DNA from: an uncultured Pseudomonadota bacterium
GTDB lineage: Bacteria; Pseudomonadota; Gammaproteobacteria; Xanthomonadales; Wenzhouxiangellaceae
NCBI GenBank assembly: GCA_937138395.1
Contig: CAKZPB010000098.1
Location: forward strand, 1-52,267
Direction: 5' to 3'
Length of the DNA stretch: 52,267 nt
Within the stretch, counting starts at the first letter, position 1, and every line of letters starts with the position of its first letter. A program made the position numbers and the translations under genes. The notes beneath the pieces are model-generated. The model was not told the origin of the DNA, made no database searches, and saw only the letters and a program-made list of their open reading frames with translations. This document shows, piece by piece, positions 17,135 to 25,529 of the stretch.

Positions 17135-18292
17135 CTAGTGATCAATCCATCTTGCCGGATTGATGGTTTCGCCGTCTCGTCGCAGCTGAAAATAGACGCC
17201 GCTTTCGGTTTCACCACCGCTGTTGCCAACCAGTGCAATGGCCTGTCCCGGGCTGACCCAGTCACCGACGTCGGCCAGCAGGGCCTGGTTGTGTCCATAC
17301 AGGCTCATGAAGCCGTCGCCGTGATCGATGATCATGATCAGCCCGTAGCCACGCAGCCAGTCGGAATAGGCCACTCGGCCATAGGCAATGGCTTGGACTT
17401 CGCGTCCTTCTTCTGCCGCAATCAGCCAGCCGTCCCAGCGCGCGTTCCCGCTACGAATGTCGCCAAAGCGAGCACGGAGCGGTCCGGATACCGGTTTCGG
17501 TAATTGGCCCCTGAGTTCTGCAAAGGGCGTCGATTCGATCTGTGGTGGGATATCGGCCAGCACGTCGGCCAGATCTTCAAGCAGTGCTTGCAAACGTTCA
17601 GCGTCGGCTTCGAGCGAGGCGAGTATCTGTTCATCGGTCTGAATCAGCTGATTCAATTCAGCCAGTGTCGCCTCGCGTTCGGTCTGGACGCGCTCCTGAC
17701 TGGCTGTTTGTTCCTGCTGGGTTTGTAGCAGCTGGGTCAGTTCGGCCCGCGAGCGGCGCTCCTGTTCGAGCAGCTGATCGAGTTGTTCGATCTGCTCATT
17801 CAGTGTGCTGACAGACTGCAATCGAGCTCGACCCAGGTAGCCATGCAGGGCCAGCCTGCGTGCAATATCGTTCGGGTCCTGGCCCGACAGCATGGCGCGG
17901 ATTCGTGATTGAATGCCAATCCGGTATGCCACTCGCAGTTGTTCCGCCAACAATCCGCGCTGTGCTGCAATCTGCGCTTCCAAGACTGCTGCTTGGTCGC
18001 TGAATTCGCGTACCTGCTGTCGCGTCCGGGCCAGGTCAGCACGGGTTGTTCGCAGTTCACGCGCGAGTTGACCCAGCGTCCGTTCAATCTCTGCCAGCGC
18101 GGATTGTTCTGTTTGCTGCTGATCGCGCTGTCGCACCAGTCGTTGATTGATCTGTTCGATCTGCTTACGCAGCTCAGTAAGCTCGGCTTCGAGCTGAGTT
18201 GCATTCTGGCCAAACGCCGGAAAAGGTGCTGAGGCGCTGAGCAGCAGGCAAAACAGCAGTCTCGGAAAAAGGTATTGCGCTCGGATAGACAA
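17135..18292 (-). CDS. envC: EnvC-like murein hydrolase activator
   Basis: Periplasmic activator of the division amidases AmiA/AmiB, recruited by FtsEX. The 385-residue product begins with a signal peptide (about residues 1-28, cleavage near AFG). Two long coiled-coil regions (about 30-105 and 150-240, rich in Gln/Glu/Leu) follow, then a C-terminal LytM domain. That domain is degenerate in the EnvC way: SDWLRGYGLIMIIDHG and SLYGHNQALL are present, but the zinc HxH motif is replaced by YFQLRR, so it should activate rather than cut. The start is TTG at 18292; it gives an exact signal peptide and I see no in-frame ATG or GTG upstream. It follows gpmI by 23 bases, as in E. coli. Confidence 0.9.
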   Translation of the reverse strand: MSIRAQYLFPRLLFCLLLSASAPFPAFGQNATQLEAELTELRKQIEQINQRLVRQRDQQQTEQSALAEIERTLGQLARELRTTRADLARTRQQVREFSDQAAVLEAQIAAQRGLLAEQLRVAYRIGIQSRIRAMLSGQDPNDIARRLALHGYLGRARLQSVSTLNEQIEQLDQLLEQERRSRAELTQLLQTQQEQTASQERVQTEREATLAELNQLIQTDEQILASLEADAERLQALLEDLADVLADIPPQIESTPFAELRGQLPKPVSGPLRARFGDIRSGNARWDGWLIAAEEGREVQAIAYGRVAYSDWLRGYGLIMIIDHGDGFMSLYGHNQALLADVGDWVSPGQAIALVGNSGGETESGVYFQLRRDGETINPARWIDH

Positions 18293-18315
18293 TGCTTCGT
18301 GATCGACCCGCCGCG

Positions 18316-19845
18316 TCAGGCGGATGTCAGCTGAACCAGTGGCTGACCTGTCATTTGCGCGGGAACCTCGAGTTCCAGCAGGCTCAGCATGGTCGGTGCG
18401 ATGTCGCGCAGACTGCCCTCGTTCAGCATCCGAGCGCTCCGTCCGACGAATACCAGCGGCACTGGATAGGTAGTGTGGGCGGTGTGCGGTTGACCGGTCT
18501 CGGGATCGAGCATTTGCTCGATATTGCCATGATCGGCTGTAATCAGCAGCTCGCCGCCGGCACGTTCGACCGCGGCAGCCACCTCACCAATCAGCTGGTC
18601 GACGGTTTCCACCGCGCGAATGGCTGCTTGAAAAATACCGGTATGGCCGACCATGTCCGGGTTGGCCACGTTGCAGATGATGACGGGATATCGCTGATGC
18701 TCGATGGCCTCGACCAACGCCTGCGTCAGCTGTTGTGCGCTCATTTCGGGCTTGAGGTCGTAGGTCGCGACGTTGGGCGACGGGATCAATCGACGATCTT
18801 CACCGGCAAAGACCGTTTCCTCGCCGCCGTTGAAAAAATAGGTCACATGGGCGTATTTTTCTGTTTCGGCAATGCGCAGTTGGCCAAGGCCTGCATCGGC
18901 CAGTTCCTGGCCCAGCAGATGATCATATCGGCTGGGTGGAAAAGCGACCGCTGCAGGCAGGTGTTCCAGATACTCGGTCAGGGTCACAAACCCGGAAAGC
19001 CTGGGCTGGCGTGCCTCGAAGCCATCAAAGCCGGGTTCGACCAGCGCGCGGCTCAGTTGACGGGCACGATCGGCTCTGAAATTGACGCAGATGACGCTGT
19101 CGCCATCTTTGATCGGGGCGCCGCTGTCTATGGTGGTCGGTTGGACAAATTCATCGGATTCGTCTCGCTCGCGCGCTTGGTCCAGTGCGTCCAGGGCGCC
19201 ATCGGCATCGAATGCGGATTGCGCTTCGACGATGCAGTTCCACGCGGCTTCTATTCGTTCCCAGCGCTGGTCGCGATCCATCCCGAAATAGCGACCGCCC
19301 ACACTGGCGATGTGCGCATTTTCATGCTCATCGACAGCTGATTGCAGCTGGAGCAGGTACTGTTTTGCGCTGCGTGGCGGTGTGTCTCTGCCATCGAGCA
19401 GCGCATGAATGGCAATCGGCCCGTCGTGCTTCAGTGCCGCCAGTCGGAGCGTTTCGATCAGATGGTCGATGTGGCTATGCACGCCGCCATCGGAGACCAG
19501 GCCGATGATATGCACGGTATTGCCGTCTGGTGTGTGGGCAATGGTCTGGTTCAGCGCGGGATTGGTCCGGAATTCGCCTGCTTCGATGGCGTTGTTGATG
19601 CGCGTCAGTTCCTGAAAAATGACCCGACCGGCACCAATATTCATGTGTCCGACTTCAGAATTGCCCATTTGACCCGCCGGTAAGCCGACCGCAGTACCGG
19701 AGGTTTGCAGCAGGCTGTGCGGATGTGTTTCAAAGAGTCGATCCCAATTCGGCGTGTCGGCGCAGCTGATCGCATTATCCGGTGCGGGTTCGCGCACGCC
19801 CCATCCATCCAGTATCAACAATACAAGTGGCGTGCGTTTGGTCAT
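18316..19845 (-). CDS. gpmI: 2,3-bisphosphoglycerate-independent phosphoglycerate mutase
   Basis: Interconverts 3- and 2-phosphoglycerate in glycolysis and gluconeogenesis using two manganese ions and a phosphoserine intermediate. The 509-residue length is typical. Asp13 in LLILDGWG and the nucleophile Ser63 in GNSEVGHMNIGAG mark the phosphatase domain. The inserted transferase domain carries SDGGVHSH, DGRDTPP and GGRYFGMDRD. The C-terminal metal ligands are in NPDMVGHTG and TADHGN. The ATG at 19845 has GGAATG about six bases upstream. Transcription is divergent from the rhodanese gene across a 109-base spacer with no convincing promoter on either strand. Confidence 0.96.
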   Translation of the reverse strand: MTKRTPLVLLILDGWGVREPAPDNAISCADTPNWDRLFETHPHSLLQTSGTAVGLPAGQMGNSEVGHMNIGAGRVIFQELTRINNAIEAGEFRTNPALNQTIAHTPDGNTVHIIGLVSDGGVHSHIDHLIETLRLAALKHDGPIAIHALLDGRDTPPRSAKQYLLQLQSAVDEHENAHIASVGGRYFGMDRDQRWERIEAAWNCIVEAQSAFDADGALDALDQARERDESDEFVQPTTIDSGAPIKDGDSVICVNFRADRARQLSRALVEPGFDGFEARQPRLSGFVTLTEYLEHLPAAVAFPPSRYDHLLGQELADAGLGQLRIAETEKYAHVTYFFNGGEETVFAGEDRRLIPSPNVATYDLKPEMSAQQLTQALVEAIEHQRYPVIICNVANPDMVGHTGIFQAAIRAVETVDQLIGEVAAAVERAGGELLITADHGNIEQMLDPETGQPHTAHTTYPVPLVFVGRSARMLNEGSLRDIAPTMLSLLELEVPAQMTGQPLVQLTSA

Positions 19846-19954
19846 GGGTTCATTCCAGGCTTGGGCTGCGTTGATTCAATTGATTCTATTTTACGGTAGC
19901 AGCGATGACTCAGATGCGAGATAATGCGCGTTTGCATGGAATTTTTGGACCATC

Positions 19955-20518
19955 ATGGAGCAGTTGTTAACCTTTATCGGGAGTAATCCCCTGTTAAGCG
20001 GTGCTTTCGCCGTAGTGCTGGCCGCGTTGATCGCAACGGAGTCCGCGCGCTTGATCCGCAAATGGAAAGAGCTCGACACCCAGGCTGCCATCCTGCTGAT
20101 GAATCGCCAGGAGCCGCTTATTCTGGATGCATCGAACAGCAGTGATTTCGCAAAAGCGCATATTCTTGGTGCCGAACACATGCCGCCGTCCAAGCTGGAG
20201 GCGGGCAACAAGCGATTGATGAAGTCGCTGGATCGCCCGATTCTGCTGTACTGCAAGAATGGACAGGTGTCGCCACAGATGGCAACAAGGATGTCCAAAC
20301 TGGGTTTCAGCGACGTCAACGTGCTCAAAGGTGGACTGGTTCAGTGGATGGCCGATAATCAGCCGGTTACTCGCGGTAAAACGACGGGCAAGAAAAGCGG
20401 AAAGAACCCGGACAGCAAAAAGAAGAAAACCAAGCAAAAACAGACCGAGGCAACAAAGAAACAACAGCTCGAATCAGCTTCGGATACGTCACCAGACGGC
20501 CCTGCATCGATTGATTGA
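19955..20518 (+). CDS. membrane-anchored rhodanese-like protein (YibN type)
   Basis: A 187-residue protein with an N-terminal membrane anchor (about residues 12-32), a rhodanese domain (about 38-135) and a Lys-rich disordered tail. The active-site loop is CKNGQVS with the catalytic Cys after LLY, the usual six-residue loop of sulfurtransferases. Position and topology match E. coli YibN, located beside grxC and secB and divergent from gpmI. The sulfur acceptor is unknown. The grxC glutaredoxin gene that normally separates it from secB is missing here. Confidence 0.85.
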   Translation: MEQLLTFIGSNPLLSGAFAVVLAALIATESARLIRKWKELDTQAAILLMNRQEPLILDASNSSDFAKAHILGAEHMPPSKLEAGNKRLMKSLDRPILLYCKNGQVSPQMATRMSKLGFSDVNVLKGGLVQWMADNQPVTRGKTTGKKSGKNPDSKKKKTKQKQTEATKKQQLESASDTSPDGPASID

Positions 20519-20629
20519 TCCAGCAGGCCCGCCTGGTCAGATCAGGCCGGCTGACCCACCGGCATGGATCCGTTCGGGCCTGCACAACCAACAACCAACT
20601 CAACTCAACACGTAGTCTCAGGAATATTT

Positions 20630-21151
20630 ATGTCAGACGAACAGAATCAAACGAACGAACCTGCAGCAGCCGCTGCCGGTACAGATCAAGCGCCGGGGCC
20701 TCAAATGGCCGTTCAGCACATTTTTCTCAAGGACTGTTCCTTCGAAGCGCCCGGTGCGCTTGGGATGGACAAGGCCGATGGCCAACCCGATATGAACCTG
20801 AACCTGTCCCAGCGCGTCAATCCGATGGATGATCAACGGGTCGAAGTCGTGCTGACCGTTACGGTCACGGCCAAACAGGGTGAGCGAACTGCGTTTATTG
20901 CCGAGGTGCATTATTCCGGTGTTTTCCAGTTTGCCGGATTCAATGAGCAGCAGATGCCTTACGTTGTCAACGTGATGTGTCCGAATGTGCTGTTTCCTTA
21001 TGCGCGCTCACAGATTTCGCAGCTGATTGCCTCCGGTGGGTTCCTGGCGCCACCGCTGCAGCCGATCAATTTTGAAACGATTTACGCACAGCGAGTGGCC
21101 GAAAGCCGCGAGGGGCAGCAGACCAATGACGGCGTTACGCCGCAGAGCTGA
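20630..21151 (+). CDS. secB: protein-export chaperone SecB
   Basis: Tetrameric cytoplasmic chaperone that holds preproteins unfolded and hands them to SecA. The 173-residue product contains QHIFLKDCSFEAPGA, the strand region VVLTVTVTAKQGERTAF, and PYARSQISQLIASGGFLAPP with PINFETIY near the C-terminus, all family hallmarks. The first 25 residues are a Gln/Ala-rich extension. I start at ATG 20630, which has AGGA six or seven bases upstream, rather than the in-frame ATG 20564, whose extension is not family-like. The gpsA frame begins directly after the secB stop. Confidence 0.95.
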   Translation: MSDEQNQTNEPAAAAAGTDQAPGPQMAVQHIFLKDCSFEAPGALGMDKADGQPDMNLNLSQRVNPMDDQRVEVVLTVTVTAKQGERTAFIAEVHYSGVFQFAGFNEQQMPYVVNVMCPNVLFPYARSQISQLIASGGFLAPPLQPINFETIYAQRVAESREGQQTNDGVTPQS

Positions 21152-22183
21152 TTGCTGATTCCGGTGGCTGAGTCAAAGGTAGAAGCCCGTCGGGTAGCGG
21201 TGCTTGGCGCCGGGTCGTGGGGCACCGCGCTGGCCATGCAGCTGGCAAGAGTCGGACACCAGGTCCAACTCTGGACACACGATCCTACGCACGCAGCCAC
21301 GATGCAGGCAAGCCGAGCCAACCAGGCCTACCTGCCGGATCACGCGCTGCACGATTTGATTCAGCCGGTGGCTGATATCGAACAGGCGATCGACAACAGC
21401 GAACATGTGCTGATCGTCACGCCCAGCCATGCGTTTGCCGAAACGCTGGATCGTATCGGCCCCATGCTGCAGCCAGAACGCGGGCTGGCCTGGGCAACCA
21501 AGGGGTTCGAACCCGATACGGGTCGATTGCTGAGCGATACGGTGAGCGACCGGCTGGACTCCAGCATGCCACTGGCGGTCGTCACCGGGCCGTCGTTTGC
21601 CGGCGAAGTGGCTGCCGGATTACCGACCGCAGTCACGGTTGGTTCCAACGATGAATCCTTCGGCCAGCAGTGGGCTGCCATGCTGCACGGCAATAGCTTT
21701 CGTGCTTATTACACCGCTGACTTGGTCGGGGTACAGTTGGGCGGGGCAATCAAGAATGTGCTGGCCATAGGCTGCGGCATGGCCGATGGTCTGGATTTGG
21801 GCCATAACGTGCGAGCGGCGCTCATTACACGCGGCCTGGCCGAAATGATGCGGCTAGGTCAAGCAATGGGCGGCGAGCCAAGGACCTTGACCGGCTTGGC
21901 CGGCCTGGGCGATCTGGTGTTGACCTGTACCGGTGATGCTTCACGCAACCGACGCATGGGGTTGGCATTGGGCCGAGGAGACACGATCGAACAGGCCATG
22001 CTGGACATCGGTCAGGTGGTCGAGGGCGTCAATGCCGCGCGGGAAGCAATGCACGCGGCGCAGCGATATCAGGTTGAAATGCCGATCACTGAACAGGTGC
22101 ACGGGATTCTGTTCCGTGGCTGGAATGTTGCAAAAGGGGTTCGCGTCCTGATGGAGCGCGAACAAAAAGCAGAACACGATTGA
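21152..22183 (+). CDS. gpsA: NAD(P)-dependent glycerol-3-phosphate dehydrogenase
   Basis: Reduces dihydroxyacetone phosphate to sn-glycerol-3-phosphate, the backbone of phospholipids. The Rossmann motif VLGAGSWGTALA is at about residues 18-28, followed by the conserved VVTGPSFAGEVAAGLPTAVT, the catalytic-Lys segment LGGAIKNVLAIGCGMADGL, and GLAGLGDLVLTCTGDASRNRR. Length 343 from TTG 21152; a GTG at 21164 would also preserve all motifs, and neither has a clear ribosome binding site, so the exact start is uncertain. It abuts the secB stop, the E. coli secB-gpsA arrangement. Confidence 0.94.
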   Translation: MLIPVAESKVEARRVAVLGAGSWGTALAMQLARVGHQVQLWTHDPTHAATMQASRANQAYLPDHALHDLIQPVADIEQAIDNSEHVLIVTPSHAFAETLDRIGPMLQPERGLAWATKGFEPDTGRLLSDTVSDRLDSSMPLAVVTGPSFAGEVAAGLPTAVTVGSNDESFGQQWAAMLHGNSFRAYYTADLVGVQLGGAIKNVLAIGCGMADGLDLGHNVRAALITRGLAEMMRLGQAMGGEPRTLTGLAGLGDLVLTCTGDASRNRRMGLALGRGDTIEQAMLDIGQVVEGVNAAREAMHAAQRYQVEMPITEQVHGILFRGWNVAKGVRVLMEREQKAEHD

Positions 22184-22249
22184 AGCTGGTCAGCGTCGAA
22201 TGAATTCGATCGCTGGTTCCAAACATGACTTATTTGACTAGACCCTTTG

Positions 22250-23374
22250 ATGAAAATATTTGACTACAGCGACCTTGCGGTCGAAGGTGTTCGGAAGCTT
22301 GAGCCCTATACACCCGGTAAGCCGATCGACGAACTGGAGCGTGACTATGGCGTTCAGAATTCGATCAAGCTGGCTTCTAACGAAAATCCGCTGGGCGCCA
22401 GCCCCAAGGCGATTGAGGCGATGCGTGCGCATCTGGACGACACCTGGCTCTACCCTGATGCCAACGGGTATCATCTGAAGCAGGCCATTGCCGAGAAGCA
22501 TGGCCTGCCGACTTCGACGATCACGCTCGGCAATGGTTCGAATGATGTGTTGGTCTTCCTGGCCCAGATCTTTCTGAGACCAGGCCTGGAGTCGGTATTT
22601 TCCCAGTACTGCTTCGCGGTTTATCCGATTGCAACGCAGATGGTGGGTGCCAAAGCCTGCGTGGCTCCTGCCTTGCCCGAAGATCACCCGATGCCGTTCG
22701 GTCATGATCTCAGGGCCATGTTCGAGCGGGTCACCAACAATACCCGCATGGTCTTTCTGGCCAACCCGAATAATCCGACCGGTACCTGGCTGGAGGCCGC
22801 TCGCGTCAAGGACTTTATTGGCTCGCTACCGCCGCACGTCATTTGCGTTGTCGATGAAGCCTACACCGAATATGCCGAGGGCGACCGTCTGGGCGATGCC
22901 TCGACCTGGCTGGATGAGTTTCCGAACCTGGTGGTCACACGCACATTCTCGAAAGCCTATGGCCTGGCAGGCCTGCGCATCGGTTACGCCTTGTCGAACC
23001 CCGGCATTGCGGACCTGATGAATCGCGTCCGACCCGCGTTCAACGTGAATTCACTGGCATTGGTTGCCGCCGAGGCCGCGCTCGGCGATGATGCCTTCAT
23101 TCAGCAGTCTCGCAAGCTGAACAGGGACGGCCTGCAGCAACTGCGCGATGGGCTTCAGGCGCTGGGGCTGGTTACCGTGCCATCAGCTGCAAACTTCGTT
23201 CTAGTTCGCATGGGGCAACCGGCTGACGTCATCAATGAGGCATTGTTGCAGCGAGGGATTATCGTGCGCCCGGTTGCCAATTATGGGCTCGACGACGCGC
23301 TCCGGATCACGGTTGGCACCAACGCGCAGAATCAACGACTGCTCGACGCACTGGCAGACATTCTCAAGCAATGA
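22250..23374 (+). CDS. hisC: histidinol-phosphate aminotransferase
   Basis: PLP enzyme that transaminates imidazole-acetol phosphate in histidine synthesis; members of this subgroup may also act on phenylpyruvate or prephenate. The product has 374 residues. Visible are the N-terminal SNENPLGASPKA, TITLGNGSNDVL, NPNNPTGTW, CVVDEAYTEYA and the PLP-binding Lys235 in TRTFSKAYGLAGLRIGY. I take ATG 22250, not the adjacent in-frame TTG 22247. Its stop overlaps the aroA ATG (ATGA). No other his gene is near; the hisC-aroA pairing suggests a role in aromatic as well as histidine supply. Confidence 0.93.
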   Translation: MKIFDYSDLAVEGVRKLEPYTPGKPIDELERDYGVQNSIKLASNENPLGASPKAIEAMRAHLDDTWLYPDANGYHLKQAIAEKHGLPTSTITLGNGSNDVLVFLAQIFLRPGLESVFSQYCFAVYPIATQMVGAKACVAPALPEDHPMPFGHDLRAMFERVTNNTRMVFLANPNNPTGTWLEAARVKDFIGSLPPHVICVVDEAYTEYAEGDRLGDASTWLDEFPNLVVTRTFSKAYGLAGLRIGYALSNPGIADLMNRVRPAFNVNSLALVAAEAALGDDAFIQQSRKLNRDGLQQLRDGLQALGLVTVPSAANFVLVRMGQPADVINEALLQRGIIVRPVANYGLDDALRITVGTNAQNQRLLDALADILKQ

Positions 23375-24681
23375 AACTTCTGAGCCGTCCCGCAACACGC
23401 GGGCTGAGCGGGACCATTCGCCCGCCAGGTGACAAGTCGATCTCACACCGTGCGGCCATTCTTGGCGGCCTCGCCGACGGGCGGACGCGCATTGACGGTT
23501 TCCTGTTGGCCGACGATACGCTGGCGACGCTGCAGGCCATGCAGTCGCTGGGCGCGGATATTCAGCGCAGCGACGATCAGGTTGAAATTATTGGGCAAAC
23601 CCTGCAAGCGCCGCGCATGGATATCAACCTCGGCAATTCCGGTACCGGGTTGCGGCTCTTGACCGGTGCAATCTGCGGCCATCCCGACCTGTTTGGACAA
23701 CGCTTGCGTCTTGTCGGCGATGAGTCGTTGTCGGGTCGTCCCATGGGCAGAATCATCGAGCCGCTTCAGCGCATGGGTGCTTCGATTACCAGCAATGAGC
23801 AGCGCGCGCCATTATTGGTCGAGCCGAAGCCACTGACAGGTTGTACGCACGCGCTCAAGATTGCCAGTGCCCAGGTCAAATCAGCCATTTTATTGGCCGG
23901 TTTACAGGCACAGGGCATCACGCGGGTCAATGAGCCCGGCATCAGCCGTGACCATACCGAACGGATGTTGCCGGACTTTGGTATCCGCGTGCAGCATCAT
24001 TCGGATGCGGTCGAACTGACTGGTCCGCAGCAGCTGCAGCACAGCGTTGTTCATGTGCCGGCTGATCTGTCTTCAGCTGCATTTCTGCTCGCCGCCGCAC
24101 TACTTGTTCCTGGTTCAGATATCAGGCTGCAGGCTGTGGGCATGAACCCGAGCCGTGATGGCTTTTTGCGTATCGTCAAGGGAATGATCGCAGATGATCG
24201 ATTGCAGTTGCAGCCTACAGCTGAATCCGATGGTCGGGAGCCGATGGCCGATTTGCAGGCGCGTTACGCAGACCGTCGGACGGGAACCACCATTGCCCCT
24301 GAGCTGGTCCCGCTCGCGATCGATGAGTTTCCGCTGTTGATGGCGATGGCAGCCACCGCGAGCGGGCAGACCGTGATCTCGGGCGCTGCCGAACTGCGCG
24401 TCAAGGAGTCCGACCGATTGGCGGTGATGTGCAGGCAGCTGCAAACGCTGGGCGTCGAGCTGGAAGAACGTCCGGATGGCGCTGTGGTCACTGGTGGACC
24501 GATTCGAGGTGGGGCGGTGGATGCAGCCGGCGATCATCGAATTGCGATGAGTCTGGCCGTGCTCGGCCAGGTTGCACAAGCACCTGTTGAAATCGACCGG
24601 GCCGAGTGGATACGAACTTCGTACCCGCAATTCGTCGAACACATGAATCAGCTCGGCGCCAACATGGCCTGGGTCGATTGA
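23371..24681 (+). CDS. aroA: 3-phosphoshikimate 1-carboxyvinyltransferase (EPSP synthase)
   Basis: Joins phosphoenolpyruvate and shikimate 3-phosphate, the sixth shikimate step. The 436-residue protein has PGDKSISHRAAILGGLA near the N-terminus, LGNSGTGLRLLTG, RPMGRIIEPLQRMG, ASAQVKSAILLAGLQAQG, SRDHTERML, and ELRVKESDRLA with DHRIAMSLAVLG in the C-terminal half. Several of these (GDKSISHR, SAQVK) resemble class II enzymes such as CP4 rather than the E. coli class I enzyme. However, the position corresponding to CP4 Ala100 is Gly in NSGTG. It overlaps hisC by four bases and precedes cmk by two. Confidence 0.95.
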   Translation: MKLLSRPATRGLSGTIRPPGDKSISHRAAILGGLADGRTRIDGFLLADDTLATLQAMQSLGADIQRSDDQVEIIGQTLQAPRMDINLGNSGTGLRLLTGAICGHPDLFGQRLRLVGDESLSGRPMGRIIEPLQRMGASITSNEQRAPLLVEPKPLTGCTHALKIASAQVKSAILLAGLQAQGITRVNEPGISRDHTERMLPDFGIRVQHHSDAVELTGPQQLQHSVVHVPADLSSAAFLLAAALLVPGSDIRLQAVGMNPSRDGFLRIVKGMIADDRLQLQPTAESDGREPMADLQARYADRRTGTTIAPELVPLAIDEFPLLMAMAATASGQTVISGAAELRVKESDRLAVMCRQLQTLGVELEERPDGAVVTGGPIRGGAVDAAGDHRIAMSLAVLGQVAQAPVEIDRAEWIRTSYPQFVEHMNQLGANMAWVD

Positions 24682-24683
24682 TC

Positions 24684-25361
24684 ATGCATCAGGATGTACC
24701 GGTGTTGACGATCGACGGGCCGTCCGGTGCCGGCAAGGGCACGGTTTCTGCCCGCGTGGCAGCGGCGCTGGGCTGGCACCTGCTGGATTCGGGCGCGGTT
24801 TATCGTGCTGTTGCACTGCAGGCGCTGGATCAGGGGCTGTCGCCAGACTCCCAGGCCGCGGCGGACCAGGACCAGCTGATCGACATCAGTCAGCATCTTG
24901 ATCTGTCGTTCAAACCCGGCGCGGATGGCATTGATGTTTTATTGTCGGACCGGATAGTCAATGACCGGCTCCGGACCGAAGCCGTCAGCGTGATGGCATC
25001 AAAATCAGCCGCCATCCCGGCCGTGCGCGAAGCGCTGCTGAAGCTGCAGCGCGACTGCCGTGTAGCGCCCGGGCTCGTGGCTGATGGCCGCGATATGGGC
25101 ACCGTGGTTTTCCCTGATGCTCAAATCAAGGTATTTCTCGATGCCAGTGTCGAAGAACGTGCTCAAAGACGGTATAAGCAGTTGAAAGAAAAAGGAGAAA
25201 GTGTTATTCTTTCCCGTCTTTTTCGGGACATGCTGGAACGAGATCGTCGAGACCGCGAGCGTGCGGTGGCGCCGACCGTGCCAGCTGCGGATGCGGTTGT
25301 CATCGATTCGACCCATCTGTCGTTGGACCAGGTCGTGGAAGCAATCCTTCAGCTGGCCTGA
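24684..25361 (+). CDS. cmk: cytidylate kinase
   Basis: Phosphorylates CMP and dCMP with ATP. The 225-residue product carries the P-loop GPSGAGKGT (about residues 11-19), the CMP-specific SGAVYRAVALQAL, the acceptor-side GRDMGTVVFPDA and a lid-region ERAQRRYKQLKEKG. The ATG at 24684 lies two bases after the aroA stop; a longer in-frame start at 24606 falls inside aroA and adds unrelated residues. The cmk-rpsA order is conserved widely in proteobacteria. Confidence 0.95.
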   Translation: MHQDVPVLTIDGPSGAGKGTVSARVAAALGWHLLDSGAVYRAVALQALDQGLSPDSQAAADQDQLIDISQHLDLSFKPGADGIDVLLSDRIVNDRLRTEAVSVMASKSAAIPAVREALLKLQRDCRVAPGLVADGRDMGTVVFPDAQIKVFLDASVEERAQRRYKQLKEKGESVILSRLFRDMLERDRRDRERAVAPTVPAADAVVIDSTHLSLDQVVEAILQLA

Positions 25362-25398
25362 TTTTCCCTTAAAATACAGAATGTTGTAACATCCAGGC

Positions 25399-25435
25399 GC
25401 CGATGATGGGACTGAATCCGTCAATCGGCATTTTT
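25399..25435 (+). terminator. terminator/attenuator-like hairpin between cmk and rpsA
   Basis: GCCGAT (25399-25404) pairs with ATCGGC (25424-25429). The stem continues GATGG (25405-25409) with CCGTC (25418-25422) past one bulged A at 25423, for 11 pairs including one G-U, closing an 8-base loop. TTTTT at 25431-25435 follows. It has the form of an intrinsic terminator 38 bases after cmk and about 95 bases before rpsA. I see no strong promoter between it and rpsA, so partial termination or attenuation is possible. Confidence 0.6.
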
Positions 25436-25529
25436 ATCAACGAGCATCGCGTATACGCCATGCAGAAGACAAGCGTTAAACCGCAGCGTGCAGCACGCGC
25501 TCGGGACCTTGCAGGAAACCATCAACTCA

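Noticed and set aside
18292-19341. 349-residue plus-strand open frame opposite gpmI
   Set aside because: GpmI motifs are unambiguous on the minus strand; the plus frame is a codon-usage shadow.
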